A stretch of DNA of 64,000 nucleotides from NCBI RefSeq assembly GCF_004135345.1, contig NZ_CP035495.1, positions 2,294,001 through 2,358,000 on the forward strand. The letters run 5' to 3'. This document shows positions 36,636 to 45,901 of this stretch, in pieces; position 1 is the stretch's first letter; every line of letters begins with the position of its first letter. This DNA is from Xylanimonas allomyrinae. Lineage in GTDB: Bacteria > Actinomycetota > Actinomycetes > Actinomycetales > Cellulomonadaceae. Below the pieces are notes generated by a model that had not been told where the DNA came from, did no database searches, and saw only the letters and a program-made list of their open reading frames with translations. Made by a program: the position numbers and the translations under genes.

Positions 36636-39182
36636 ATGGCCTCCTTCTCCGACGCCGTGCGCGCCCTGCCCGACGACGCCCTCGTCGCGCTGCTGCGAGC
36701 GCGCCCGGACCTGGCCTCGCCCTCGCCGTCGACGCTGCGTTCGCTCGCGGCGCGCGCGTCCTCACGCACGTCGCTCGACCGGGCGCTCGCGCAGGCCGAC
36801 ACGCCCACCCTCCAGGTGCTCGAGGCCGTGCTCGCGCTCGAGGAGGTCATGCCCGCCGTCCGTGTCGACGACGTCGCGGCGGCCGTCGGCGCCACCGACG
36901 CCGACGACGCGGCCGCCGTCGCGCGGCTCGTCGCCCAGGCACGGGCGCACGCCCTGCTGTGGTCGCCGGGCGCGGACGGGTCGCTGCGCGCGGCGCCCGG
37001 CCTGGCCGAGGCCCTGGGCCCCTACCCGGCGGGCCTGGGCCCCGCGGCCGCCGTCACGCCCGGCCCCCGGCCCTCCCCGGACACCCTCCAGGCCCTCCGT
37101 CCGTCCGCGTCGGCGCCGGAGCCGGCGCCGGAACCGGCGCTGGAGCCGGGTGCCCGCGAGGTTCTCGACGCGCTCGCCTGGGGCACTCCCGTCGGCACCC
37201 TGCCCACGGCCGGCACGGCCGCGCACCGGGCCGTGCGCGCGCTGCTCGCGGCCGGCCTGCTCGCCGAGGGCGGGGGTGGCACCGTCGTGCTGCCGCGCGA
37301 GGTCGGCCTGGCGCTGCGCGGCGGCCGCACCCACGCGAGCCCGCGGCTGCGACCCCCGGTCCCCGACGGCGCCCGCCCCGTCGAGTCCGCGACCGCCGAC
37401 GCCGAGGCGGCGGCCGCGGCCGTCGAGGCGGTCCGCCTGGTCGACGCCCTCCTGCGCACGTGGCAGGACGCGCCACCGCCCGTCCTGCGCGCCGGTGGCG
37501 TCGGCGTGCGCGACCTGCGCCGCACCGCGCAGGCGCTCGGCGCCGACGAGGCGACGACCGCCGCCGTCGTCGAGCTGGCGGCCACCGCGGGGCTCGTCGA
37601 CGACGACGGCGGCGCCCGCTCGTCACGCCGCGCGGCCTGGGGCGACGACCGGTCGCCACGGGCCGACGGCGACACCCCGCCGTCGTACGTGCCGACGACG
37701 CGCGCCGACGAGTGGGACGACGCCGGCACGGCCGAGCGCTGGGGCGTGCTGGCCGCCGCCTGGGCGGGCAGCCGGCGCACCCCGTGGCTCGCCGGGACGC
37801 GCGACGACAAGGGGAACGTCCGGGCCCCGCTGAGCTCCGACCTGAGCCGCGGCTGGGTCCCGCGCCTGCGCGCCCAGGTGCTCACGGCGCTCGGCGCTCT
37901 GCCCGGGCGGACCGTGCGTGCGCCCGACGTCGTCGCCGACCTCACCTGGCGCACGCCACGGGCGGTGCCGCCCGAGGCGGCCGTCGTGGGGCTCCTGCGG
38001 GAGGCCGCGCTGCTGGGCGTGACCGGCGCGGGGGCGCTCGCCGCGACGGGGCGGGCGGTGCTCGCGCTGCTCGACGCCACCGACCCGGGCGACGCGCACG
38101 ACGCCGAGGCGGTGCTCGGCGGGGCGCTGGGCACGATCCTCGCGCCGGCCGTCGAGGAGGTGCTGCTCCAGGGCGACCTCACGGGCATCGTGCCCGGGCG
38201 GCCCTCGCGCGAGCTGGCCGCGCTGGTCGAGCGCGTCGCCGACGTCGAGTCGCGCGGAGCCGCGACGACGGTCCGCTTCACGCCGGCCTCGGTCACGCGA
38301 GCGCTCGACGCAGGCGACACCGCCGACGAGCTGCTCGCCGAGCTCGCGCGCCGGTCCCCGGTGCCGGTGCCGCAGCCGCTCGACTACCTCGTGCGCGACA
38401 CCGCTCGCCGGCACGCCGCGCTGCGTGTCGGCGCGGCCGGGTCGTACGTGCGGGCAACCGACCCGACCGTGCTCGCGGGCCTCGTCGAGGACCCTCGCGT
38501 GGCCGACCTCGGGCTGGTGCGCCTCGCGCCCACGGTCGTCGCCGCCGCGGTCCCCGCGGCGCGGCTGCACGCGGCGCTGCGGCAGCGTGGGCTGCTGGCC
38601 GCGCTCGAAGGACCCGACGGACGCCCGCTCGGCCGGTGGGGCCGCCCGCCGCGCCTCGAACGCGGCGGCGGGCGCGGGGTCCGGTCACCGTATGCGGCGG
38701 CCGGGGCCCCGACGTCGGACGGCGAGCGCCGTGCGCTCGTGGAGCGGCTGCGCGTCGCCGACGGCGAGGGGCGGCGCTCGCCGTTCGCCTCGACGGCGAC
38801 GGGCGAGGCCGGTGCGCGCCTGGGCACGCCGGCGCCGCCGCGCGCTCCCGGCGACCGTGCACCAGGTGACCGCGCTCCCGGCGATCGTGCTCCCGGCGAC
38901 CGTGCTCCCGGCGACCGCGCACCCGCGGCCAAGGCTGCGTCGTCGGGCGCCACGACGGGAACAGCCGTCCCGGGTGACGCGTTGGCCCTGCTGCGCGACG
39001 CCGTCCGTGACGGTGGCCATGTGTGGCTCGAGCTGGTCGACGGCCACGGCCGCCCGATCCGGCGCCGCGTGCGGCCCCTGCGCGTGGAGGCGGGCCGCCT
39101 GCGCGCCCTCGACCCGCAACGTGCCGCCGAGCTGACGATCGCGGTCCACCGCATCGCCCGCGTCGACCCGGACGACTCCTGA
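36636..39182 (+). CDS. Helicase-associated domain protein (XPB/Ssl2-like, partner of XPB)
   Basis: The 848-residue protein opens with SFSDAVRALPDDALVALLRARPDLASP, a signature (quoted in part) of the actinobacterial helicase C-terminal-domain-3 proteins encoded next to XPB. The body is helical, with winged-helix-like segments (TVRAPDVVADLTWRTPRAVP) and a late conserved part PVPQPLDYLVRDTARRHAALRVG (in part). Near residue 736 there is a tandem RAPGD repeat in a disordered linker. The end, DGGHVWLELVDGHGRPIRRR, resembles a WYL-like/SH3 strand pattern. It probably acts with the downstream helicase in DNA repair or transcription-linked unwinding; a direct interaction is inferred. Confidence 0.8.
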   Translation: MASFSDAVRALPDDALVALLRARPDLASPSPSTLRSLAARASSRTSLDRALAQADTPTLQVLEAVLALEEVMPAVRVDDVAAAVGATDADDAAAVARLVAQARAHALLWSPGADGSLRAAPGLAEALGPYPAGLGPAAAVTPGPRPSPDTLQALRPSASAPEPAPEPALEPGAREVLDALAWGTPVGTLPTAGTAAHRAVRALLAAGLLAEGGGGTVVLPREVGLALRGGRTHASPRLRPPVPDGARPVESATADAEAAAAAVEAVRLVDALLRTWQDAPPPVLRAGGVGVRDLRRTAQALGADEATTAAVVELAATAGLVDDDGGARSSRRAAWGDDRSPRADGDTPPSYVPTTRADEWDDAGTAERWGVLAAAWAGSRRTPWLAGTRDDKGNVRAPLSSDLSRGWVPRLRAQVLTALGALPGRTVRAPDVVADLTWRTPRAVPPEAAVVGLLREAALLGVTGAGALAATGRAVLALLDATDPGDAHDAEAVLGGALGTILAPAVEEVLLQGDLTGIVPGRPSRELAALVERVADVESRGAATTVRFTPASVTRALDAGDTADELLAELARRSPVPVPQPLDYLVRDTARRHAALRVGAAGSYVRATDPTVLAGLVEDPRVADLGLVRLAPTVVAAAVPAARLHAALRQRGLLAALEGPDGRPLGRWGRPPRLERGGGRGVRSPYAAAGAPTSDGERRALVERLRVADGEGRRSPFASTATGEAGARLGTPAPPRAPGDRAPGDRAPGDRAPGDRAPGDRAPAAKAASSGATTGTAVPGDALALLRDAVRDGGHVWLELVDGHGRPIRRRVRPLRVEAGRLRALDPQRAAELTIAVHRIARVDPDDS
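38841..38924 (+). repeat. 15-bp coding tandem repeat (RAPGD)
   Basis: Five and a half in-frame units of 15 bp encode Arg-Ala-Pro-Gly-Asp in the disordered linker of the helicase-associated protein. Units differ mostly at third positions. Confidence 0.85.
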
Positions 39183-39251
39183 CCCACACGACACCGCCCG
39201 CGTCCCGCCGCGGGCGGCACGCGTCACCCACCCTCCTCGGAAGGACGCCGC

Positions 39252-40931
39252 ATGGCCGACGGACCCTTGATCGTGCAGTCGGACAAGTCGCTGCTCCTGG
39301 AGGTCGAGCATCCCCTCGCCGACCAGTGCCGTCGGGCGATCGCTCCGTTCGCCGAGCTGGAGCGGGCTCCCGAGCACGTCCACACCTACCGGTTGACCAG
39401 CCTCGGCCTGTGGAACGCGCGCGCCGCGGGGCACGACGCCGAGCAGGTCGTCAACACGCTCATCGAGTTCTCGCGCTACCCCGTGCCGCATGCGCTGCTG
39501 GTCGACGTCGCCGAGACCATGTCGCGCTACGGGCGCCTGACGCTGCACGCGCACCCCACGCACGGGCTGGTGCTCCAGGCCTCCGACAAGGCGGTGCTCG
39601 CCGAGGTGCTCAAGTCCCGGCGCACCTCCGGGCTGCTGGGCGACCGCATCGACGACGAGACCGTGGCCGTCCACCCCTCCGAGCGCGGGCACCTCAAGCA
39701 GGTGCTGGTCAAGCTCGGCTGGCCGGCCGAGGACCTGGCGGGCTACGTCGACGGCGAGAAGCACCCGATCGCGCTGTCCCCGGTGGCGACGCCTCGCACC
39801 GGTGAGACCGGCCCGGCCAAGCCCTGGGAGATGCGCCCCTACCAGGCGCAGGCCGTCGACACGTTCTGGTTCGGCGGCTCGGGCGTCGTCGTCCTGCCGT
39901 GCGGGGCGGGCAAGACCATCGTCGGCGCCGGCGCGATGGCCAAGTCGGGCACGACGACGCTCATCCTCGTCACCAACACCGTCTCCGCCCGGCAGTGGAA
40001 GGACGAGCTGGTGCGCCGCACCACGCTCACCGAGGACGAGATCGGCGAGTACTCGGGCACCCGCAAGGAGATCAAGCCGGTCACGATCGCCACCTACCAG
40101 GTGCTCACCACCAAGCGCCGCGGCGTCTACGCGCACCTGGAGCTGCTCGACGCCCGCGACTGGGGCCTCATCGTCTACGACGAGGTCCACCTGCTGCCCG
40201 CCCCGATCTTCCGCATGACGGCGGACCTGCAGGCCCGCCGGCGTCTCGGGCTGACGGCGACCCTGGTCCGGGAGGACGGCCGCGAGGACGAGGTCTTCAG
40301 CCTCATCGGCCCCAAGCGGTACGACGCCCCGTGGAAGGACATCGAGGCGCAGGGGTACATCGCCCCGGCCGACTGCGTCGAGGTGCGGCTCACGCTTCCC
40401 GAGAGCGACCGCATGACGTATGCCGTCGCCGAGCCGGAGGACAAGTACCGGCTCGCGGCGACGGCGTCGGGCAAGAACCGCGTGGTCGAGCAGATCGTCG
40501 CACAGCACCCCGACGACCAGATCCTGGTCATCGGGCAGTACCTCGACCAGCTCGACGAGCTGTCCGCGCACCTCGACGCGCCCCTGATCACGGGCGCGAC
40601 GACGGTGCGCGAGCGGCAGCGCCTGTTCGACGCGTTCCGCTCGGGCGAGATCTCGCGGCTCGTGGTGAGCAAGGTCGCCAACTTCTCGATCGACCTGCCC
40701 GAGGCGTCCGTGGCCATCCAGGTCTCCGGGTCGTTCGGGTCGCGGCAGGAGGAGGCGCAGCGGCTCGGCCGCGTCATGCGGCCCAAGCAGGACGGGCGCA
40801 CCGCGCACTTCTACGCCGTCGTCTCCCGCGACACGGTCGACCAGGACTTCGCGGCCCACCGGCAGCGCTTCCTCGCCGAGCAGGGCTACGCCTACCGGAT
40901 CGTGGACGCGGAGGACCTGGAGCCGGTGTAG
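39252..40931 (+). CDS. DNA repair helicase XPB (3'-5')
   Basis: The 559-residue SF2 helicase has an N-terminal damage-recognition-like domain (residues 1-180), the Q-like WEMRPYQAQAVDTF, Walker A LPCGAGKTIVGA, the DEVH box YDEVHLLPAP, motif III LTATLVREDG, the RED motif of XPB within it, and domain 2 with ILVIGQYLDQLDEL, VSGSFGSRQEEAQRLGRVMR. GGAAGGAC sits ahead of ATG 39252. It follows the helicase-associated gene by 69 nt in the same direction, as in other actinobacteria. Confidence 0.93.
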   Translation: MADGPLIVQSDKSLLLEVEHPLADQCRRAIAPFAELERAPEHVHTYRLTSLGLWNARAAGHDAEQVVNTLIEFSRYPVPHALLVDVAETMSRYGRLTLHAHPTHGLVLQASDKAVLAEVLKSRRTSGLLGDRIDDETVAVHPSERGHLKQVLVKLGWPAEDLAGYVDGEKHPIALSPVATPRTGETGPAKPWEMRPYQAQAVDTFWFGGSGVVVLPCGAGKTIVGAGAMAKSGTTTLILVTNTVSARQWKDELVRRTTLTEDEIGEYSGTRKEIKPVTIATYQVLTTKRRGVYAHLELLDARDWGLIVYDEVHLLPAPIFRMTADLQARRRLGLTATLVREDGREDEVFSLIGPKRYDAPWKDIEAQGYIAPADCVEVRLTLPESDRMTYAVAEPEDKYRLAATASGKNRVVEQIVAQHPDDQILVIGQYLDQLDELSAHLDAPLITGATTVRERQRLFDAFRSGEISRLVVSKVANFSIDLPEASVAIQVSGSFGSRQEEAQRLGRVMRPKQDGRTAHFYAVVSRDTVDQDFAAHRQRFLAEQGYAYRIVDAEDLEPV

Positions 40932-41178
40932 CGCGAGGCCGCGGCGCGTGGTGACCACCCGGGGCACACCGGGCCGGGGTCCCCGTCCGCCGTCGCACAC
41001 CGCGTGTCGCACCGGCTGGAGACCCGAACCCGGGGCCCGGCGGCGCGCCAGAACGCCCCTGGTGCCCTCTCACCAGGGCAGGGACCGCCTGTCACGACGG
41101 ACTTATCGCGCCCGCAGACCGGGCGATTCCCGTTCACCCCGATTGCGTCGCCCTGCCCCGCACGGCACGATCGAGAGC

Positions 41179-43272
41179 GTGAGCCACGCCGTCACGGGCA
41201 CGCCGCGCCGCGTGCCCGCATTCCTCGCTGCCATCGCCGTCGCCCTGCTGGGAGGCGCGCTCGCGCTCGCCCCCGCGCTCGTGCCCGACGGCGTCGCGCC
41301 GACGCTGCTCGGCGTGGCGCACGCGGAGCAGCCGCTCGCGGACCTCGACGGCGAGATCACGGACCGCGTGGGGGTGCTGGGCGACCGCACGGCCGACGTC
41401 CAGGCGGCGCTCGACCGCGTTGCCGACGAGACGACGTTCCGCCTGTTCGTGGTCTACGTCGACTCGTTCGACACGCTGGACGGCCGGAGCTGGGCGAACC
41501 AGACGGCCACCGCGGCGCACCTGGGTCTTCACGACATCCTCCTGACGGTCGCGACGGGCGACCGCTCGTTCGGCCTGTCGGTCGACAACAACGTCGACCT
41601 GACCCCGCAGAACATCGATGCCATCGAGAACGCCGCGACCGACAAGCTCCGCGCGGCGGCCAACGCCCCCGAGGGCGAGGGCGACTGGGGCGCCGCCGCG
41701 ATCGCCGCGGCCGACGCCATCGTCGGCATCGGCGGCACCTCGGGCGCCGGCGGGGCGGGCGCTCCCCTCGCGCTCGGCGGCGCCGTCGTCGTGGTGGGCG
41801 GCGTGGGTGGCTGGCTGTGGTGGCGGCACCGGCGCAAGGCGGCCGGGCAGCAGGCCGCGACGAGCCAGGACGAGCTCGCACGCCTGTCCACCGAGGAGCT
41901 CGAGAAGCGGGCCGCGACCGCGCTGGTCGCGATCGACGACGCGCTCAAGACGTCCGAGCAGGAGCTCGGCTTCGCCCAGGCCGAGTTCGGCCTCGAGCCG
42001 ACCACCGAGTTCCAGCGGGTCCTCGCGCAGGCCAAGGAGAGCGTCTCGCAGGCGTTCGTGCTGCGCCAGCACCTCGACGACGAGACGCCGGACCCCGAGG
42101 CCCAGCGCCGCCAGTGGCTGGCCCAGATCATCACGCTCGTCGACGGCGCGGCCGACGCGCTCGACGCGCAGACGCAGTCGTTCGACGAGCTGCGCAAGCT
42201 CGCGGAGCGGGCCCCTCAGGTGCTCGACGAGACCGCGCAGCGCGCCGACGAGCTCACGGCGCGCGTCGCGCTGTCGCAGCAGGCGCTCGTGACGTTGTCG
42301 GCCACCTACCCGCAGTCCGCGCTCGCCTCCGTCCTGGGCAACCCGGACCAGGCGGCCGCGCTCGTGGAGGGCGCGCGCACCTGCGTGGGGCTGGGCCGGG
42401 CCGCGCTGGCGAAGAAGGACCGCAACACCGCCGTCGCGCAGGCGCGCGGGGCGCAGAACGCGCTCGGTCAGGCCGTGCGGCTGCTCGACGCCGTCGATCA
42501 CGCGGGCGAAGACCTGGCCGAGGCCGGCCCCCGGCTCGACAAGGGCGTCGCCTCGATCACGCAGGACATCGCCGACGCGGCGCGGCTCGCGCCGATCATC
42601 GCCGCCGCCGGCGACGGCTCCGTCGATCCGGCGACGGCGGAGGCGCGCGAGGCGGTCGCACAGGCGCAGGCGGCGCGACAGGGCGGCGACCCGCTCGCCG
42701 CGCTCGCACGGCTCACCGCGGCCGAGGCCGCGCTCGACAAGGCACTCGAGCCGGCGCGCGCCAAGGCCGAGGCGGACGCCCGCGCGGCCGCCCTGCTGCG
42801 CGACACGCTGGGCCGGGTCGAGTCGCAGGTGCGGGCGACGGACGACTTCATCTCGACGCGCCGCCAGGCCGTCGGCCCTGACGCGCGCACCCGGCTCGCC
42901 GAGGCCATCCGGCTCATCGGCGAGGCGCGTGCGCTGCAGCCGAGCGACCCGTCGACGGCGCTCGCCCGCGCGCAGGAGGCCGAGGGCCACGCCCGGGCCG
43001 CCGCGCAGCTCGCCCAGAACGACGTCTCCGGCTGGGGCCAGCAGGGCGGCGGCGGGTCCAACATCGGCGGAATGGTGCTCGGCGGCATCCTCATCGACTC
43101 GATCCTGCGCGGGTCGGGCGGCGGGATCGGCGGAGGGATCGGCGGCGGTGCCGGACGTGGGCGCTCGGGCGGATTCGGCGGCGGCTACGGTGGCAGCGGG
43201 TTCGGCGGCGGGCGCTCGTCGGGCGGCGGTTTCGGCGGCGGCCGCTCCGGCGGGCGCGGCGGCAGGTTCTGA
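41179..43272 (+). CDS. TPM-domain (YgcG-like) membrane protein
   Basis: The 697-residue protein has a signal peptide (FLAAIAVALLGGALALAPAL), an extracellular TPM domain (ITDRVGVLGDRTADVQAALD, LLTVATGDRSFGLSVDNNV), a membrane helix (LALGGAVVVVGGVGGWLWW) at ~residue 200, a long cytoplasmic coiled coil of ~400 residues rich in Ala/Glu, and a Gly-rich tail with RSGG repeats. GTG 41179 is chosen because the signal peptide follows directly. pspA comes 71 nt downstream; the TPM-PspA pairing is known in actinobacteria and suggests an envelope-stress unit. A ~250-nt gap upstream shows no gene. Confidence 0.85.
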   Translation: MSHAVTGTPRRVPAFLAAIAVALLGGALALAPALVPDGVAPTLLGVAHAEQPLADLDGEITDRVGVLGDRTADVQAALDRVADETTFRLFVVYVDSFDTLDGRSWANQTATAAHLGLHDILLTVATGDRSFGLSVDNNVDLTPQNIDAIENAATDKLRAAANAPEGEGDWGAAAIAAADAIVGIGGTSGAGGAGAPLALGGAVVVVGGVGGWLWWRHRRKAAGQQAATSQDELARLSTEELEKRAATALVAIDDALKTSEQELGFAQAEFGLEPTTEFQRVLAQAKESVSQAFVLRQHLDDETPDPEAQRRQWLAQIITLVDGAADALDAQTQSFDELRKLAERAPQVLDETAQRADELTARVALSQQALVTLSATYPQSALASVLGNPDQAAALVEGARTCVGLGRAALAKKDRNTAVAQARGAQNALGQAVRLLDAVDHAGEDLAEAGPRLDKGVASITQDIADAARLAPIIAAAGDGSVDPATAEAREAVAQAQAARQGGDPLAALARLTAAEAALDKALEPARAKAEADARAAALLRDTLGRVESQVRATDDFISTRRQAVGPDARTRLAEAIRLIGEARALQPSDPSTALARAQEAEGHARAAAQLAQNDVSGWGQQGGGGSNIGGMVLGGILIDSILRGSGGGIGGGIGGGAGRGRSGGFGGGYGGSGFGGGRSSGGGFGGGRSGGRGGRF

Positions 43273-43343
43273 CCGGCGTCCGCGCCGCGGCGGCACGGAT
43301 TCTCCTGAGCACGAACGATCTGAGACGAGGAAGGCACCATCCC

Positions 43344-44120
43344 ATGACCGCGAAGCAGAGCGTCCTCGGACGCATCGCCCAGCTCACGAAGGCCAACATC
43401 AACGCGCTGCTGGACCGCGCCGAGGACCCGCAGAAGATGCTGGACCAGCTCGTGCGCGACTTCACCAACAACATCGCGGAGGCCGAGCAGGCCATCGCCC
43501 AGACGATCGGGAACCTGCGCCTGGCGGAGCAGGACTACAACGAGGACGTCTCGGCCTCCCGGGAATGGGGCGGCAAGGCGCTCGCCGCATCCCGCAAGGC
43601 CGACGAGTACCGCGCGGCCGGCGACACCGTCAACGCCGACAAGTTCGACCAGCTCGCCAAGGTCGCCCTGCGCAAGCAGCTCGACGCCGAGTCCGAGGTC
43701 CGGCAGGCGCAGCCGATGATCGAGTCGCAGCGCGAGACGGTCGACAAGCTCAAGACGGGCCTGGCGGCGATGAAGGACAAGCTGGGCGACCTCAAGGCGC
43801 GACGCGACTCGCTCGTGGCGCGTCAGAAGTCGGCTGCCGCGCAGCAGACCGTGCAGACCGCGATCAGCTCGATCAACGTCCTCGACCCGACGAGCGAGCT
43901 CGGCCGGTTCGAGGACGCGGTGCGCCGCGAGGAGGCCAAGGCGATCGGCCAGGCAGAGATCGCTGCGTCGTCGCTCGACGCCCAGTTCGAGGAGCTCGCC
44001 AAGTCCGACGACGAGATCGAGCTGGAGGCACGCCTGGCCGCCCTCAAGGCCGGCACCGCCCCTGCCGCCCAGATCGCACCGACCGTGGTCACCCCGTCGG
44101 AGGCCGCTCCCCTCGACTGA
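43344..44120 (+). CDS. pspA: PspA/IM30-family membrane-stress protein
   Basis: The 258-residue protein is almost entirely coiled coil: AKQSVLGRIAQLTKANINAL, DRAEDPQKMLDQLVRDFTNN, IAEAEQAIAQTIGNLRLAEQ are the canonical N-terminal helices of PspA/Vipp1. The C-terminal ~35 residues are Ala/Pro-rich and variable. It binds stressed membrane on the cytoplasmic face and forms ESCRT-III-like assemblies in the family. GAGGAAGG precedes ATG 43344. It is co-directional with the TPM gene. Confidence 0.92.
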   Translation: MTAKQSVLGRIAQLTKANINALLDRAEDPQKMLDQLVRDFTNNIAEAEQAIAQTIGNLRLAEQDYNEDVSASREWGGKALAASRKADEYRAAGDTVNADKFDQLAKVALRKQLDAESEVRQAQPMIESQRETVDKLKTGLAAMKDKLGDLKARRDSLVARQKSAAAQQTVQTAISSINVLDPTSELGRFEDAVRREEAKAIGQAEIAASSLDAQFEELAKSDDEIELEARLAALKAGTAPAAQIAPTVVTPSEAAPLD

Positions 44121-44197
44121 CCCGCCCGCGCCTGCGACGGGCGGGAGCCGGTCACCGACGTCTCACCCTCCGCGAGCGAGCCCGTCCCCGGCCCGAG

Positions 44198-44246
44198 CGA
44201 CGTCGCGCGGCCCCGGTCCCCTGCGGGCCGGGGCCGCGCGACGTCG
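44198..44246. terminator. Bidirectional terminator, perfect 19-bp stem
   Basis: Arms 44198-44216 and 44228-44246 are perfect complements around an 11-nt loop, between the convergent stops of pspA and the amidotransferase gene. Confidence 0.8.
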
Positions 44247-44336
44247 GCCCCCGTGCCCACGCGGGTCGCTCCTGGCCCGGCGCCGTCCGTGGGGCGTCGT
44301 GCCCGGCACGTTCGCGGAGGCCGGGCCGCCCGCCGG

Positions 44337-45038
44337 TCAGCCGGGGTCGACGGCGTCGACCTGAGCGGCGAAGGCGCGGCCCAGGCCGATGACCAGCGTC
44401 GCCAGGTCCGCGCCCGCGGCGGTGAGCTGCTCGTCGACGGCGTGGGTGTCGACGTCGTCGTGGACGCGCGCCCAGCCGAGAGCGATCGACTTGCCCGCCT
44501 CCGGGTGGAACTGCACCCCGAGCGCCGAGCCCACCCGGAACGCCTGGTACGGGTACTGCTCCGACCAGCCGAGCCAGCTCGCACCCGGCGGCAGCTCGGA
44601 CACGGCGTCGGCGTGCATGCTCACCGCGCTCGTCACGCCGTCGCGCGCAGCCGCGACGACCGGTCCGAGCACCGGGTCCGACGACGCCCCGGCGCGCCAG
44701 CGCACGCCGATGACGCCGGCCTCGCGTCCGGGCGGCGCCGCGACGGCGACGGTGCCGCCGCAGGCCACGGCCAGCAGCTGGGCCCCCAGGCAGATCCCGA
44801 GCGTGGGGACACCACCCGTCGCGGCGTCCGCCAGGAGCGCCCGCGTCGCCGGGAGCCAGGGGGCCACGTCGTCGTCGTACGCCGACATGTGGCCGCCGAG
44901 CACCACGAGGCCGGCGCCGACGGCGTCGAGCGGCGGCACCGGCTCACCGAGGTCGAGGCGCACGAGGCGGACACGGTCCCCGAGGGCGGCACCCAGCAGG
45001 CCGAGGGGCACGTCGGCGGAGTGCTGCAGCACGGTCAC
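44337..45038 (-). CDS. Class I glutamine amidotransferase-like protein
   Basis: The ~233-residue protein has the GATase-1 triad: the nucleophile in LGICLGAQLLAVA, and His and Glu in LGVQFHPEAGKS. The upstream VVLGGHMSAYDD and a partner-less layout match the stand-alone GMP-synthase-like amidotransferases (YfeJ/PuuD-like). The substrate is unknown. GTG 45038 (VTVLQHSADVP) is favoured as the first family residue; GTG 45116 would add 26 residues with two cysteines. Confidence 0.8.
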   Translation of the reverse strand: MTVLQHSADVPLGLLGAALGDRVRLVRLDLGEPVPPLDAVGAGLVVLGGHMSAYDDDVAPWLPATRALLADAATGGVPTLGICLGAQLLAVACGGTVAVAAPPGREAGVIGVRWRAGASSDPVLGPVVAAARDGVTSAVSMHADAVSELPPGASWLGWSEQYPYQAFRVGSALGVQFHPEAGKSIALGWARVHDDVDTHAVDEQLTAAGADLATLVIGLGRAFAAQVDAVDPG

Positions 45039-45194
45039 CCGGGGCGCCGGCTCGCCGGCACCCCCGGCCCGGGGCCGCTCTGAAGCTCCACAGGTTGCAC
45101 AGTCACAGCGAGACACCGTACCTGCGCGCAACGATTCGCAGGGAACTCCTTCTCGTCCGACGCGTGGGACCTGCAGAGGGGCCGTGCGCGCGCT

Positions 45195-45200
45195 TAGGCT
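45195..45200 (+). promoter_or_regulatory. -10 box, leaderless candidate for the NYN gene
   Basis: TAGGCT ends 6 nt before the ATG at 45207; no Shine-Dalgarno fits in between. Confidence 0.55.
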
Positions 45201-45206
45201 GACCGC

Positions 45207-45803
45207 ATGTCCCAGCTGCACGCCCCCACGCCGGGCGCCGAGCCCGTCGGCCGCAAGACCTACCTGCTCGTCGACGGCGAGAACATCGACGCGACACTCG
45301 GCATGAACGTGCTGAACCGCCGCCCGAGCCCGGACGAGCGACCCCGCTGGGACCGGGTCACGGGGTTCGCGCACAAGGTGTGGGGGCAGGACGTCGTCCC
45401 CCTCTTCTTCCTCAACGCGACGAGCGGGCAGATGCCGATGCCGTTCGTGCAGGCGCTGCTCGCGATGGGCTACCGCCCCATCCCGCTTGCGGGCAACGGC
45501 ACCGAGAAGGTCGTCGACGTCGGTATCCAGCGCACGCTGGACGCGCTCGCGACCCGTGACGGCGACGTGATGCTCGCGAGCCATGACGGGGACTTCCTGC
45601 CCCAGATCGAGGCCCTGCTGGGTGAGGGCAGGCGCGTGGGCCTCCTGGCGTTCCGCGAGTTCGTCAACGCACGGTTCGCCGAGCTGGGCACGCGCGGGCT
45701 CGAGACCTTCGATCTCGAGGGCGACGCCGACGCCTTCACGACGCTGCTGCCACGTGTCAGGATCATCCCGCTCGACGAGTTCGACCCGCTGCGCTACCTC
45801 TGA
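45207..45803 (+). CDS. NYN-domain (LabA/DUF88) putative RNase
   Basis: The 198-residue protein is a single NYN/PIN-like domain: TYLLVDGENIDATLG with the first metal-binding Asp, KVVDVGIQRTLDALATRDGD (in part), LASHDGDFLPQIEALLGEG with the second acidic cluster, and a C-terminal IIPLDEFDPLRYL. The set of Asp residues needed for metal-dependent RNA cleavage is present. The target is unknown. It is a single gene between the amidotransferase and the two-component operon. Confidence 0.85.
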   Translation: MSQLHAPTPGAEPVGRKTYLLVDGENIDATLGMNVLNRRPSPDERPRWDRVTGFAHKVWGQDVVPLFFLNATSGQMPMPFVQALLAMGYRPIPLAGNGTEKVVDVGIQRTLDALATRDGDVMLASHDGDFLPQIEALLGEGRRVGLLAFREFVNARFAELGTRGLETFDLEGDADAFTTLLPRVRIIPLDEFDPLRYL

Positions 45804-45901
45804 GACGCCCGGGCGGCAGACAGCGCGGGTCGGAGGTTCACTCAGACGACACTCAGGACACTTCCCAGGCAGCATCCAGCGATCGGACGCACACTGACCC
45901 C

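Noticed and set aside
31864-36765. A single 1633-codon open frame on the minus strand
   Set aside because: Only the part up to 35145 has family sequence. The rest crosses the DUF3027 and cold-shock genes in another frame and is open only because of high GC.
38841-38924. Possible CRISPR-like repeat array
   Set aside because: The units are contiguous, in frame and lack spacers; it is a coding tandem repeat. No CRISPR array or cas gene was seen anywhere.
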